A stretch of 64,000 bases of DNA from Pelomonas sp. Root1217 (GTDB lineage: Bacteria; Pseudomonadota; Gammaproteobacteria; Burkholderiales; Burkholderiaceae_C). The first letter of the stretch is position 1. Every line of letters begins with the position of its first letter. Positions 44,648-54,287 of the stretch are shown one piece after another. A program made the translations under genes and the position numbers. The DNA is taken from positions 1,224,486-1,288,485 of the forward strand of contig NZ_LMDC01000001.1 of assembly GCF_001425705.1 (NCBI RefSeq), read 5' to 3'. The notes under the pieces are model-generated. The model searched no databases and was not told the origin of the DNA. It was given only the letters and a program-made list of their open reading frames with translations.

Positions 44648-45658
44648 ATGGACTCCTTCTTCGCGCAGCTCACCGACTCCGTCTCGACCGCCCGCACGCT
44701 GGAGGAGCTGACCCGGCCGCTGCTGGAGCTGCTGGAGGTGGTGACGGGCATGGAGTCGACGTATCTGACGACGGTCGACCTCACCGAGGGGCTGCAGCAT
44801 GTCGTCTACGCGCGCAACTCGCGTGAGCTGCAGATTCCCGAGGGGCTCACCGTGCCCTGGGGCGACACGCTGTGCAAGCGTGCGCTGGACGAGGATCGGC
44901 CCTACACCGACGACGTCACCGGCCTGTGGGGCGACTCGGGCGCGGCCCGCGACCTGGGCATCAAGACCTATGTCAGCACGCCGGTGCGCACCGAAGGCGG
45001 TGCCCTGTACGGTACGTTGTGCGCGGCCAGTGCCCAGCGCCGCCCGATGAGTGGCACGGCCGAGCAGGTGCTGCAGCTGTTTGCCCGGCTCATCGAGCAG
45101 CATGTGGAGCGAGAGCGCCTGGTCGAGAAACTGCAGCGCGCCAATGCCGAGCTCAAGACGCAGGCATTGACCGATGCACTGACGGGCCTGCTGAACCGGC
45201 GCGCACTGATGCAGGAGCTGGCGCGCCTCACTTCCCTGGCGCAGCGAACCGGCAGCTGGCTGCTGGCCGGCGCCATCGACCTGGACGGTTTCAAACAGGT
45301 CAATGACACGCACGGCCACGATGCCGGCGACCGGTTCCTGTGCGGCATCGCCGCCCGCTTGCAGGCAGCTTTGCGCGGCGGCGACGTGCTGGCGCGCATG
45401 GGCGGTGACGAGTTCGTTGTCATCGGCCTCGGCCCCAAACTCGGTGTCGATGGCGTGGGCGCGGCGCAGTTGCTGCAGCAAAGGCTGGCGTCGGCCACCG
45501 TGGGCTCCTACGCGGCCGGCATGGCCCGCATCGACTACGCAGGCGCCAGCGTTGGCGTGGCCTGCCTGGACCCGCATCAGGCGGGCGCCGAGGAGGTGCT
45601 GCGCCAGTCCGACGCGGCGATGTACCGCGTCAAGCTGGCGCGCCGCCAGCAGGGCTGA
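44648..45658 (+). CDS. GAF-GGDEF diguanylate cyclase
   Basis: A 336-residue cytoplasmic protein. The GAF domain (about 20-160) includes GDTLCKRALDEDRPYTDDV and KTYVSTPVRT. A short coiled coil leads to GGDEF (about 175-335) with an intact MGGDEF active site and an RGGD I-site just upstream. It should synthesise c-di-GMP with product inhibition. It begins 15 bases after the Lrp gene, so they may be co-transcribed. Its last 29 bases overlap the 3' end of the convergent hybrid kinase gene. Confidence 0.92.
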   Translation: MDSFFAQLTDSVSTARTLEELTRPLLELLEVVTGMESTYLTTVDLTEGLQHVVYARNSRELQIPEGLTVPWGDTLCKRALDEDRPYTDDVTGLWGDSGAARDLGIKTYVSTPVRTEGGALYGTLCAASAQRRPMSGTAEQVLQLFARLIEQHVERERLVEKLQRANAELKTQALTDALTGLLNRRALMQELARLTSLAQRTGSWLLAGAIDLDGFKQVNDTHGHDAGDRFLCGIAARLQAALRGGDVLARMGGDEFVVIGLGPKLGVDGVGAAQLLQQRLASATVGSYAAGMARIDYAGASVGVACLDPHQAGAEEVLRQSDAAMYRVKLARRQQG

Positions 45659-48600
45659 GTTCGCTCAACGCTGCCTGGAAATCCAGCCGGTCCAGCGCGC
45701 GGCGCAGCCGCTCGAAGCCGGCTTCGCCGCAGGCCGCAAGCAGTGCCGGGGCGAGCGGCTGGAACTGGTCCAGCGCGGCCAGGTCATGCGCCTGCAGGGC
45801 CTGCTTCAAGCGCGCCAGCGCCTGCGCATCCAGCGGGCGGACCGCGGCGGTCGGCGGGGCGGGCCGGCGGCCTTGCAGCCAGGGTCGGGCCTGCGCCGCC
45901 AGCGCCGACAGGCGCTGTGCCACTTCGGCCAGCGCGGCCTGGAAATCCTGTCCGGCGCGGGCCTGGACTTCGCCGCGCTGGGCCGCCTGGCGCAGGGCCG
46001 GCGCTGCCAGCAAGCCGGCGCTGCCGCCCAGCTTGTGCAGGCGGGCGGCGGCTTGCGTGGCATCCAGGGGCGCCAATGCCGCCAGGTCCTGGAACTCGTC
46101 GAGCAGGCGCTCCAGCAGCCGGGCGAAGAAGTCCAGGTCACCCTGCATGCGCTGGCTGGCCTCGTCACTGTCGATGCCGTCCAGCGCTGGCCAGGGCTCG
46201 CCCGCCGGGCTTTCAGCGGCGCGGGCGGCCACCGGCAGGCGCCGACCCTGCATGCGTTCCACCTGCTCGCGCAACTGCTGCACGAGGCCGGCCGGATCAA
46301 AGGGCTTGCTGATGAAGCTGTTCATGCCGGCGTCCAGCGCGCGTTGGCGCTCGCTGAGCAGCGCGCCGGCAGTCAGCGCCAGGATGGGCAGTTCGCGCAG
46401 GCCGAGCTCGGTGCGGATGCTGCGCGCGGCGGCCAGGCCGTCGAGCACCGGCATCTGCACATCCATCAGCACCGCGTCGAAGCCGCCCGGCTCGGCGCGC
46501 AGCCGCGCGACGGCCACGGCCCCGTCTTCGGCCAGCGTGACGACCGCGCCCTCCTGCTCCAGGATGCGCCGGGCCACCTCGAGGTTGATGTCGCTGTCGT
46601 CGGCCACCAGCACGCGCACACCGGGCAGGCGCTGCACGGCCGTGGCGGCATGCGCGCTGGCCAGCGGCGGCTGGGCTGTGCCGTGCTCGGCGAGGGCGGC
46701 CTGTACGGCGTCGAAAAGCGCCGACACATCGGCTGGCAGGCGCAGCTGCCCCACGCTGGCGCTGCGGCTCATCAGCACACAGGGCAGGGCGGCCAGGCGC
46801 TCCTGCAAGACGTGTTGCCCAGCCGAGGGAAGGGTCTGCAGCAGGCGGTGGTCAAGCAGCACCAGATCAGGTGCGGCGCGGCCCAGGCGCTCCATCAGCG
46901 CCGCGGCGGCGTCCAGCGGTTCGGCCTGCCAGCCAAGGTCGGCACACAGGCGCTGCAGCGCGTCGCGCTGAGTGGCATCTTCGCTGGCCAGCAGCAGCGT
47001 CAGCGGGCGGGCGGCCGGGCCTGGGCCGACCGCGGGCTCGAAGGGCAGGCGCACGATGAAGCGCGTGCCGGCGCCGGGGCTGCTGCTGACGCCGACCTGG
47101 CCGCCCATCAGCTCGCACAGCTGCTTGACGATGGACAGGCCCAGGCCCGTGCCGCCGTAGCGGCGCGAAGTGGAGCTGTCAGCCTGCGTGAAGGGCGTGA
47201 AGATGCGCGACAGCGCCTCGGCCGGAATGCCAATGCCGCTGTCCTGCACGGCAATCTCGAGCTGCAGCGGCTTGGCGCCGGCAGCGGCGCAGCGTGCACT
47301 CAAGACGACCTCACCTTCAGACGTGAACTTGATGGCGTTGGAGACGAGGTTGCTGACGATCTGGCGCAGCCGGGCCGCGTCGCCCAGCAAGAGCGCAGGC
47401 AGGTCAGCGTCGAGGTTGAGATCCAACGCGATGCGCTTGGCCTCGGCCTGCGACTGGAACAGGCTGGCGACGTCGCGCAGCAGGGCGCGCGGGTCGAAGG
47501 GCGTGGCTTCCATGACCATCTCGCCGGCCTCGATCTTGGACAGGTCCAGCACCGCATTGATGACGTCCAGCAGCGAGCGGCTGGCGCTGCTGACCTTGGC
47601 CAGAAGGTCGCGCTGGCCGGCGTCCAGTGGTGTGCGCTCGAGCAGGAAGGTCAGCCCCATGACGGCATTCATCGGTGTGCGGATCTCGTGGCTCATGTTG
47701 GCCAGGAAATCGCTCTTGGCCGCGCTGGCCGCATCGGCCGCCTGAATGGCGCGGCGCAGCGTGTCGGCGGCGGCGCGTCGCTCGGTGATGTCCTGCACGG
47801 CGCCGACCAGACGGACCACGCGACCGGCCTCGCGGCCTTCTTCTCGTTCGGTGGCGCCAACGGAATGCAGCCAGCGCAGCCTGCCATCTGGAGCCAGCAG
47901 TTCCAGTTCCAGGTCCCATCCCTCGCCGGTGCGAGTGGCTGTGGCCATGGCCTGGCGCAGCTTCTGCTCGGAGTCAGGCATGAAGCCGCGCAATACCGCC
48001 TCGCTGTCCGGTTCGGTGCCATCCGGCAGCTGATGGATGGCGTGGGTCTGGCCCGTCCAGCTCAGCCGGCCGCTCTCCACATCCAGCTCCCAGCCACCGA
48101 CGCCCGCCATCTTGCCGGCGCGCTCCAGAAAGGCCTCGTTGCGTGCAAGCTGGCGGTTGCTGTTGCGCAGGGCCGTGTCGCGCTGCTGCAGGGCGGCTGT
48201 CATGGCGTCCAGGGCCTGGGACAGCTGGCCGAGCTCGTCCTTGCTCTGCAGGCCGCTGCGGGCAGCCAGGTCACCGCCTTCGACAGCCTTGGCCACGCTG
48301 CGCAGCTTGTCGATGGGCGCGAGCACGCGCTTGAGCAGCAGGCCGGCCAGCAGCAGCGTCAGCGTCAGCAGCGTCGCCTGCGTGCCGACCGCCAGCCAGC
48401 GCTGGCGCACGGCATCGCGGCGTCGCGACTCGACGAGGTCGCGCGACAGCTCGAAGGCGCCGTCGCTGACGCGGCGCGTCTCGTTGACGAGTTGGTCGGT
48501 CAGCATCTCGCGGCGGGCGACACCGTCGGTGTCGATGGTGGCCGACTGCGAGGCCTGGCGCAGCGCGGCGAAGACCTGCGGCAGACCACGGGCCGTGTCC

Positions 48601-48899
48601 TGCAGGTCGCCGACCTGCTCGGCGCTGGCCGCGTCGGTGCCGGCGTAGTTGGCCAGGGCCTGGCTCAGGCGCTGGTGCACGAGGTTCCACTGCCGGGCGG
48701 CGCGTTCGCTGTGGTACAGGCCGTAGTCCTGGGTCAGTACCAGCAGACCGGCGGCGTCGCGCGCGATGACCTCGACCGTCGTGCGCTGCGCGTCGTTGCG
48801 CTCGGAGGCTTCGCGCTCGATGGCGATGCTCGTCAGCCGCGCGCCGACGACCAGCAGCGCGGCGATCACGCAGGTCATCAGGGCGGGGCGCAGGCGCAT
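45630..48899 (-). CDS. Membrane hybrid sensor histidine kinase with two receivers and Hpt
   Basis: A 1089-residue inner-membrane protein. Transmembrane helices at about 8-25 and 178-198 bracket a periplasmic helical domain; then HAMP (about 200-255), PAS (about 270-390), HisKA ([11 protein letters not shown]) and HATPase ([24 protein letters not shown]). Next is a degenerate receiver (LLDHRLLQ, weak acidic pocket), a full receiver ([13 protein letters not shown], Asp in [11 protein letters not shown]) and a C-terminal Hpt ([12 protein letters not shown]). The set allows a complete internal phosphorelay. The binding protein encoded two bases upstream is the likely input. The first receiver has probably lost phosphorylation. 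Confidence 0.92.
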   Translation of the reverse strand: MRLRPALMTCVIAALLVVGARLTSIAIEREASERNDAQRTTVEVIARDAAGLLVLTQDYGLYHSERAARQWNLVHQRLSQALANYAGTDAASAEQVGDLQDTARGLPQVFAALRQASQSATIDTDGVARREMLTDQLVNETRRVSDGAFELSRDLVESRRRDAVRQRWLAVGTQATLLTLTLLLAGLLLKRVLAPIDKLRSVAKAVEGGDLAARSGLQSKDELGQLSQALDAMTAALQQRDTALRNSNRQLARNEAFLERAGKMAGVGGWELDVESGRLSWTGQTHAIHQLPDGTEPDSEAVLRGFMPDSEQKLRQAMATATRTGEGWDLELELLAPDGRLRWLHSVGATEREEGREAGRVVRLVGAVQDITERRAAADTLRRAIQAADAASAAKSDFLANMSHEIRTPMNAVMGLTFLLERTPLDAGQRDLLAKVSSASRSLLDVINAVLDLSKIEAGEMVMEATPFDPRALLRDVASLFQSQAEAKRIALDLNLDADLPALLLGDAARLRQIVSNLVSNAIKFTSEGEVVLSARCAAAGAKPLQLEIAVQDSGIGIPAEALSRIFTPFTQADSSTSRRYGGTGLGLSIVKQLCELMGGQVGVSSSPGAGTRFIVRLPFEPAVGPGPAARPLTLLLASEDATQRDALQRLCADLGWQAEPLDAAAALMERLGRAAPDLVLLDHRLLQTLPSAGQHVLQERLAALPCVLMSRSASVGQLRLPADVSALFDAVQAALAEHGTAQPPLASAHAATAVQRLPGVRVLVADDSDINLEVARRILEQEGAVVTLAEDGAVAVARLRAEPGGFDAVLMDVQMPVLDGLAAARSIRTELGLRELPILALTAGALLSERQRALDAGMNSFISKPFDPAGLVQQLREQVERMQGRRLPVAARAAESPAGEPWPALDGIDSDEASQRMQGDLDFFARLLERLLDEFQDLAALAPLDATQAAARLHKLGGSAGLLAAPALRQAAQRGEVQARAGQDFQAALAEVAQRLSALAAQARPWLQGRRPAPPTAAVRPLDAQALARLKQALQAHDLAALDQFQPLAPALLAACGEAGFERLRRALDRLDFQAALSELSPAGGAPA

Positions 48900-48901
48900 G
48901 G

Positions 48902-49879
48902 TTACTTGACTATCGTCATGGAGCGCGGATCCAGCGCGCGCAGCGGCTCGACGCGCATCAGCTCGAGATAGTCCGGGACGGCCTTGTTCTCCACCAGGCC
49001 TTCGCGCACCGCCCAGCGCGACTCGGCCTCCAGCGTTGACAGCAGATTCTGGTCCAGACCAAGGTGGAATTCATAACCGTCGAGCTGGGCGGCGGCATTG
49101 CGGGGGTCGACCTTCCAGCGCGCCCCGAGCAGCTCGTGGGCCCGGCCCGGCTGGTTGTTGAGCAGGGCCACGCCGCGTTGCGCCGCCTTGAGCATGCGCA
49201 GCAGCGTGTCCTGGCTGAGCCCGGTCTGGGCCACGAGGTTGACCATGACGGTGTAGGGCCGCAGCGTCAACAGCTGCACGCCCTTGGGGCCGAGCTGCTG
49301 CAGTGCCTGGGGCCCAGCGGGGCGGTAGAGGCCGGCCGCGTCCACCTCGCCGCGCAGCAGCGGCTCGGCGCCGCGGTTGGGGTCGATGAAGACGAGGTTG
49401 ACCGAGTCGCGCGGCACGCCATTGACGAGCAGGAAGACGTTGGTGAAGTAGTGGGCGCTCGTGCCGCGCACGACGCCGATGCGCTTGCCGGCGAGATCGG
49501 CGGGCGTGCGGATGCCGCGGTCGGCGCGTGCCACCAGGGCCGCGTCGCGCGACGAGGTACCGAAGGTGGCGACGATGTCGAAGCGCTGGCCGGCGTGCAG
49601 GGCGAACACCATGGGCGTGTCGGCAACGGTCGCCACCTGCGCCTCGCCGTCGGTCAGGTGCTTGAGGCAGCGCCGGCCGTTGATGCAGCCGATGACTTGC
49701 ACGTCCAGGCCCTCGGCTGCGAAGAAGCCCTCCTGCGCGGCCAGCTGCATGGGCGCGAACAGCGTCGAGTCGCCAATGGCGATGACCAGGGGAGCTGCCG
49801 GCGCCGCGAACGTGGTCGCAGCGAGCAGCAGGCCGGCGAGCCAGCGGCGGAAGGCAGAGGCGCGTTGCGGCAGATGCAT
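48902..49879 (-). CDS. Periplasmic substrate-binding protein (NMT1/SsuA-like)
   Basis: A 325-residue protein with an N-terminal signal (RWLAGLLLAATTFAAPAAP) and a type II periplasmic-binding fold resembling NitT/TauT proteins (IGDSTLFAPMQLAAQEGFFAAEGLDVQ, VATVADTPMVFALHAG, DLAGKRIGVVRGTSAHYF). Two cysteines (GCINGRRCLKHL) may form a disulfide. No permease or ATPase genes accompany it. Instead the hybrid kinase with a periplasmic domain starts two bases later, so it probably acts as a soluble ligand receptor for that kinase. Start at 49879 is chosen for the signal peptide; a further start at 50044 is possible. Confidence 0.85.
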   Translation of the reverse strand: MHLPQRASAFRRWLAGLLLAATTFAAPAAPLVIAIGDSTLFAPMQLAAQEGFFAAEGLDVQVIGCINGRRCLKHLTDGEAQVATVADTPMVFALHAGQRFDIVATFGTSSRDAALVARADRGIRTPADLAGKRIGVVRGTSAHYFTNVFLLVNGVPRDSVNLVFIDPNRGAEPLLRGEVDAAGLYRPAGPQALQQLGPKGVQLLTLRPYTVMVNLVAQTGLSQDTLLRMLKAAQRGVALLNNQPGRAHELLGARWKVDPRNAAAQLDGYEFHLGLDQNLLSTLEAESRWAVREGLVENKAVPDYLELMRVEPLRALDPRSMTIVK

Positions 49880-49970
49880 CTCAAGGCTCGTGCGGGTCGC
49901 GGCGCGTGAGCTCAACCGGCAGCGCCGTCGCCGGCCGTTGCAGGCTGCAGCCTGTCGGGAGCGGGCAACG

Positions 49971-50954
49971 TCATGTAGCGAGCGGGGGCTCGTGACCGTC
50001 GGCGGTCGCGGCGCACACATAGACACGGCCCGCGCCGGCTGCACGCGCTGCCGCCAGCGCAGCCTCGGCGGCCGCGGCCGGGTCGCCCTCGCTGGCCAGC
50101 AAGCCGATGCCGATTGCCAGCGTCAAAGCGTCCTCGCCGTTCAGGGCTTGCAGCAGCCGCGCAGCCAGGGCGGCTGCGCCGGCGGCGTTTGTGTCGGGCA
50201 GTAGCAGCGCGAAGACTTCATCCCCATGGCGTGCGACCAGGTCGCCGGGCCGCTGCAGCGCGTGCTGGGCCAGGTTGGCCACATGGCGCAACGCGTTGTC
50301 GGCGGCGCCTTGGCCGTGGCGCTCGCGGTAGGCCGTCAGGCCTTCGAGGCCGGCCAGCAGCAGGGCCAGCGGCTGGCCGCTGCGGCGGGCGCGGCGGCAT
50401 TCCAGGTCCAGCTCGTCGTTGAACTGGGCGCGCTCGGCCACGCCGGTCAGCGCGTCGCGGCGGGCCAGGCGCAGCAGGCGCTGGGCGGTGCGGTGCAGGC
50501 GCAACTGCATGGCGACGCGGGCGCGCAGGGCCGGGCCGGCGACGGGCTTGGCGACGAAGTCGGCCGCGCCGAGTTCGAAGACGGCGGCCTCGACGCGCGC
50601 GTCAGTGTGTTGGGTGACGAAGATGACCGGCACCTCGGCCAGCAGCGGGTCGGCCTTGAGCTGGCGGCAGACCTCGAAGCCGTCGATGCCGGGCATCTCG
50701 GCGTCTAGCAGCACCAGCTCGGGCTGCCAGCTCCGCGCGATGGCCAGGGCCTGGGCGCCGTCGGTCGCGAAGCGCAGCTGGCTGTAGCCCGACAGCAGCC
50801 GGCCGAGCACCTGGATCATGCCGGGGTCGTCATCGACGAGCAGCACGCGGGCATCCGCCAGGGCCGGCAGCAGGCTGTCGAGCCGGCTGGCCAGAGGGCT
50901 GGGTGCGGCGGGGCGGATGGAGCTAGGGAGGGTCAAAGGCATGGCGCAGTCCAT
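49971..50954 (-). CDS. Response regulator with degenerate GGDEF domain
   Basis: A 327-residue protein. The receiver has VLLVDDDPGMIQVL and phospho-acceptor Asp in LLDAEMPGIDGFEV. The following GGDEF-like domain has lost catalysis: the signature reads HGDEVF where LGGDEF is expected, and the metal/substrate region LLLAGLEGLTAYRE lacks the usual Asp and Asn of IDLDxFKxxND. An I-site RPGD is kept immediately upstream. It could therefore bind c-di-GMP without making it, acting as a phospho-controlled receptor. It lies between the receiver-PAS kinase and the binding-protein gene on the minus strand. Confidence 0.87.
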   Translation of the reverse strand: MDCAMPLTLPSSIRPAAPSPLASRLDSLLPALADARVLLVDDDPGMIQVLGRLLSGYSQLRFATDGAQALAIARSWQPELVLLDAEMPGIDGFEVCRQLKADPLLAEVPVIFVTQHTDARVEAAVFELGAADFVAKPVAGPALRARVAMQLRLHRTAQRLLRLARRDALTGVAERAQFNDELDLECRRARRSGQPLALLLAGLEGLTAYRERHGQGAADNALRHVANLAQHALQRPGDLVARHGDEVFALLLPDTNAAGAAALAARLLQALNGEDALTLAIGIGLLASEGDPAAAAEAALAAARAAGAGRVYVCAATADGHEPPLAT

Positions 50955-50979
50955 TTTGAGGCCGCGCGGTGAAAGCAGG

Positions 50980-52533
50980 TCAATCCAGCGTGCCTGTGGG
51001 TTGGCTGGCCGCCAACAGGATCTCGAAGCGGCAGCCGCGGCCGGGTTGGCTGCGCACCTCCAGCCGCCCGCCCATGGCCTGCACGAGGTCGCGCGTCAGC
51101 GTCAGGCCCAGGCCGGTGCCGGGAATGGCCCCACCATCGCGGCCGAGGCGGTTGTAGGGTTCGTAGAGGTGGGCGAGCTGGTCTTCGTCGAGGCCGCAGC
51201 CATGGTCCTGCACGGCCAGCACGATCTCCTGGCCGCGGGCTTCGATCTCGACCTCGATGCAGACGCCATCGCCGGCGTACTTGATGGCGTTGGACAGCAG
51301 GTTGTCCAGGCATTGACGCAGCCGGCGGGCATCGGCGCGCGCACGCATGGGGGACGCCGGCGGCGGTGCGCGCAGCAGCATGCCAGCGGCCGCGGCCTGG
51401 GCGGCGGCCGGCTCGCAGGCCTGCGCGGCCAGCGCATGCAGCTCGACGTCCTGCAACTCGACGCGGAACTGCCCCGACTCCATGCGCGCGACGTCGCTGA
51501 CGTCGGCGAGCAGCTCCGACAGGTGACCGACGGCGTCGAGGATGTGGGCGAGCTTGTCGGCCTGGCTGGCGCTCATGCGTTCGGCCTGCATCAGTTGGGC
51601 GAAGCCCTTGATGACATTGACCGGATTGCCGATCTCGTGGGCGATGTAGGAGAGCATGGACGCGGTCGCGCGGCGCGCGGCGGCGGCCTCGGTCTGGCGG
51701 CGCATCAGTGCCTGCTCACGGTCGCGCTCGCGGGTGTCGCGCAGCACGTGCACGGTCAGGGCGTCGGTGCCATGGCCTTCGGTCGAGGTGCTGGCCTCGA
51801 CCGGCACGCGCTGGCCGCTGGCGCGCTGCACGCAATGGCGGCCCAGCGCGTCGACGATGAGCAGTTCATCCAGGCGCACGCTGAGCGGCTGTGCTTTCAC
51901 GTTGAGCAGGGCACAGGCGGCGGCATTGGCCATGACGACGCCGCCGGCCGCGTCGACGACGAGGATGGCGTCCTTGCAGGCCTCGACGATGGCGGCGACC
52001 CGACCGTCGCTGATCTGGCGGTGGCGGTCGCCCTGGCCGGGATGGCGCTCCAGCGAGCGCTTGCGGTCGACCAGGCGGCGCACGCGGGCGCACAGCACCG
52101 GCGCGCTGAAGGGCTTGCGCACGAAGTCGTCGCCGCCCAGGGCCAGCGCGCGGGTCTCGATGCCGGGATCGGCATGCGAGGTCGCGAAGATGATGGGCAG
52201 CTCGCCCAGGCCGCGCATGGCTCGCAGCCGGCGGCAGACCTCGAAGCCGTCCATGCCGGGCAGCTCGACGTCGAGCAGGACCAGGTCGGGGCGGTGCGCC
52301 TCAGCCAGGCGCAGCGCATCTTCGCCATTGGTCGCGAAGCTGATCTGCGCGAAGCCCTTGAGCAACTGGTCCAGATATTCGATGGCCGCTACGTCATCGT
52401 CGACAACGAGCAGATGGATGAGGCCGGCACGCTCGGCCGGCGTGCGGGCCGTGGCGGCGGCTGGGCCCCAGATCAGGTGCCGTTGGGGTAACTGGCGCGC
52501 GCCGCGGGGGCTCACCGTGGTGGTATTCATCAT
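50980..52533 (-). CDS. Receiver-PAS histidine kinase
   Basis: A 517-residue soluble protein. An N-terminal receiver (LLVVDDDVAAIEYL, Asp in LLDVELPGMDGFEV, KPFSAP) is followed by a PAS domain (about 190-290), HisKA (SYIAHEIGNPVNVIKGF) and HATPase (NLLSNAIKYAG, DHGCGLD, GTGLGLTL). A kinase with a receiver at its front usually takes phosphate from another kinase and is then controlled by it. The ATG at 52533 follows GGGAGAG; an in-frame start at 52611 lies before it. The gene ends 25 bases before the degenerate GGDEF regulator. Confidence 0.9.
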   Translation of the reverse strand: MMNTTTVSPRGARQLPQRHLIWGPAAATARTPAERAGLIHLLVVDDDVAAIEYLDQLLKGFAQISFATNGEDALRLAEAHRPDLVLLDVELPGMDGFEVCRRLRAMRGLGELPIIFATSHADPGIETRALALGGDDFVRKPFSAPVLCARVRRLVDRKRSLERHPGQGDRHRQISDGRVAAIVEACKDAILVVDAAGGVVMANAAACALLNVKAQPLSVRLDELLIVDALGRHCVQRASGQRVPVEASTSTEGHGTDALTVHVLRDTRERDREQALMRRQTEAAAARRATASMLSYIAHEIGNPVNVIKGFAQLMQAERMSASQADKLAHILDAVGHLSELLADVSDVARMESGQFRVELQDVELHALAAQACEPAAAQAAAAGMLLRAPPPASPMRARADARRLRQCLDNLLSNAIKYAGDGVCIEVEIEARGQEIVLAVQDHGCGLDEDQLAHLYEPYNRLGRDGGAIPGTGLGLTLTRDLVQAMGGRLEVRSQPGRGCRFEILLAASQPTGTLD

Positions 52534-52558
52534 GTTCTCTCCCTGAGAATCAATCGAA

Positions 52559-54145
52559 TCAGCGGCCGCCGTGCCGGGCAAGCGCATCGGCCAGGCGGCC
52601 GGCGAGCTCAAGGATGTCCAGCGGCTTGGTCCAGTAGTCGTCGAAGCCGGCCTGCATGGCCCGCTCGATCTGGCCCGGCGTCGCGTCGGCGGACAGCGCG
52701 ATGCACAGCGTGCCGGCCAGGGCGGCGTCCGCGCGCAGCTCCCGGACGACGTCCAGGCCCGACAGGCCCGGCAGGTTGATGTCGGTCAACACGACCACGG
52801 GTTTCTGGGTCTTGGCCAGGGCCAGGCCGGCGCGGCCGTCGCCAGCGTGCAGCACGCGCCAGTCGGGGCGGTCGCGCAAGGCCTCCTGCACCAGCAAGGT
52901 GTTGAGTGGCTCGTCCTCGATATAGAGCAGGGTGAAGGCATCGTCGGCCTCGGCGCCCGCGTCGAAGCGGCTGGGGCGACCGGGCTCGGCGCGGTCGACG
53001 TCCAGCAGGCCGTCAACGAGCTGGTGCAGGCGCTTGGCGGAGTCCAGCACCCATTCGATGCGCTCCTGCTGGCGCGGCGTCAAGGGCTCTTCATGACTGA
53101 GCAGCAGCAACTGGCTGAAGCCGATGACGGCATTCAGCGGCGTGCGCAGCTCATGGCTGGCGCGCGACAGGAAAGCGCTCTTGGCGGCGCTGGCCTGTTC
53201 AGCGGCGAATTTGTCGCGGCGCAGGTTCTCGATCTCGATGTGCTCGTCGACATCGGCGATGAAGCCATGCCAGAGCACGCCGCCATCGGCCTGCAGCGAG
53301 GGGCTGGCGCGGCCGGAACGCCAGGCCGGCCGCTCGGCATCGGGCAGGCAGACGCGAAACAGCCGCTGCCAGGCCTGCTGGTCGGCTTCGGCCTCACGCA
53401 TGGTTCGCAGCAGCCCAGGCAGGTCCTCGGGGTGCACGCGCTCGGCGAAGGCACGCAGGCCTTGGAGCTGCAGCGGCGCCATGGGGCCGAAGACGTGCTC
53501 GGCCTGGCCGCTGATGAAGCCGAGTTCGCCACCGTAGCCGGGTGCGCTGCGGTACTGGAACAGCATGCCGGGCGTCTCGCTGCTGAGGCGGCCGAGCAAC
53601 TCGGCCTGTGCCTGCAGATGGGTGCGGCTGGCGAGCAGGTCGACATGCTCGCGGCGGTGGGCGAACCACGCGCCGACCGCGTTGGCGATGTCGGCCAGCA
53701 GCGTGGCCTGCACGGCGTCCAGGCGGCGCGGCACGGTGTCGCCCACGCACAGGGCTCCCAGCGTCAGGTTGCCCAGGCGGATGGGCAGGCCGGCATAGCT
53801 GCGCAGGCGGGTTGCACCGATCACCCAGGGGCTGGTGGCGAAGCGAGGATCGGTCGTGGCGTCGGGCACCTCGAACAGCGTCTCGCCGAGGATGGTGTGG
53901 GCGCAGAAGGAGGCCTCGCGCTCGCAGTCGACCACCTCGGTGCCGTAGCGGGCCTTGAACCACATGCGGCGCTCGCCGACGAGGCTGATCAGCGCGATGG
54001 GATAGCCGAGCAGGTGAGCGGCGCAGCGCACCAGGCCGTCGAGCACGGCGTCGGGCTCGGGCTGGGCGGGCGGCTGGCTCAGGCCCAGCTCGGCCAGGCA
54101 CTGCAGGCGCTCGGCCTCGTTGGCGGGGAGTTCATGCGCCCGCAT
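52559..54145 (-). CDS. GAF-PAS-HisKA-receiver protein lacking the ATPase domain
   Basis: A 528-residue soluble protein. A GAF domain (about 25-170, including WFKARYGTEV and AGLPIRLGNLTLGALCVGD) and a PAS-like domain (about 180-310) precede HisKA with His331 in SHELRTPLNAVIGFSQ. The receiver follows at once (IEDEPLNTLLV, phospho-acceptor Asp455 in LTDINLPGLSG, WTKPLD). Only about 60 residues separate the histidine from the receiver, which leaves no room for an HATPase. The protein therefore cannot autophosphorylate; it may be phosphorylated in trans by the kinase encoded 25 bases downstream, whose start lies at 52533, or act as a phosphotransfer scaffold. Confidence 0.88.
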   Translation of the reverse strand: MRAHELPANEAERLQCLAELGLSQPPAQPEPDAVLDGLVRCAAHLLGYPIALISLVGERRMWFKARYGTEVVDCEREASFCAHTILGETLFEVPDATTDPRFATSPWVIGATRLRSYAGLPIRLGNLTLGALCVGDTVPRRLDAVQATLLADIANAVGAWFAHRREHVDLLASRTHLQAQAELLGRLSSETPGMLFQYRSAPGYGGELGFISGQAEHVFGPMAPLQLQGLRAFAERVHPEDLPGLLRTMREAEADQQAWQRLFRVCLPDAERPAWRSGRASPSLQADGGVLWHGFIADVDEHIEIENLRRDKFAAEQASAAKSAFLSRASHELRTPLNAVIGFSQLLLLSHEEPLTPRQQERIEWVLDSAKRLHQLVDGLLDVDRAEPGRPSRFDAGAEADDAFTLLYIEDEPLNTLLVQEALRDRPDWRVLHAGDGRAGLALAKTQKPVVVLTDINLPGLSGLDVVRELRADAALAGTLCIALSADATPGQIERAMQAGFDDYWTKPLDILELAGRLADALARHGGR

Positions 54146-54287
54146 GGACGGCCTGTGAACATGGAGAAACGGGCATCTGGGACTTTCGCCGACCGAGGGC
54201 CGGTGACTGTCAATCTAGGTGCCCCGACCCGGCGGCGCTGCCGGGAGTTCTGGATGCCGGTCGCCGGGACGCCCGGGTTGGCGCCGC

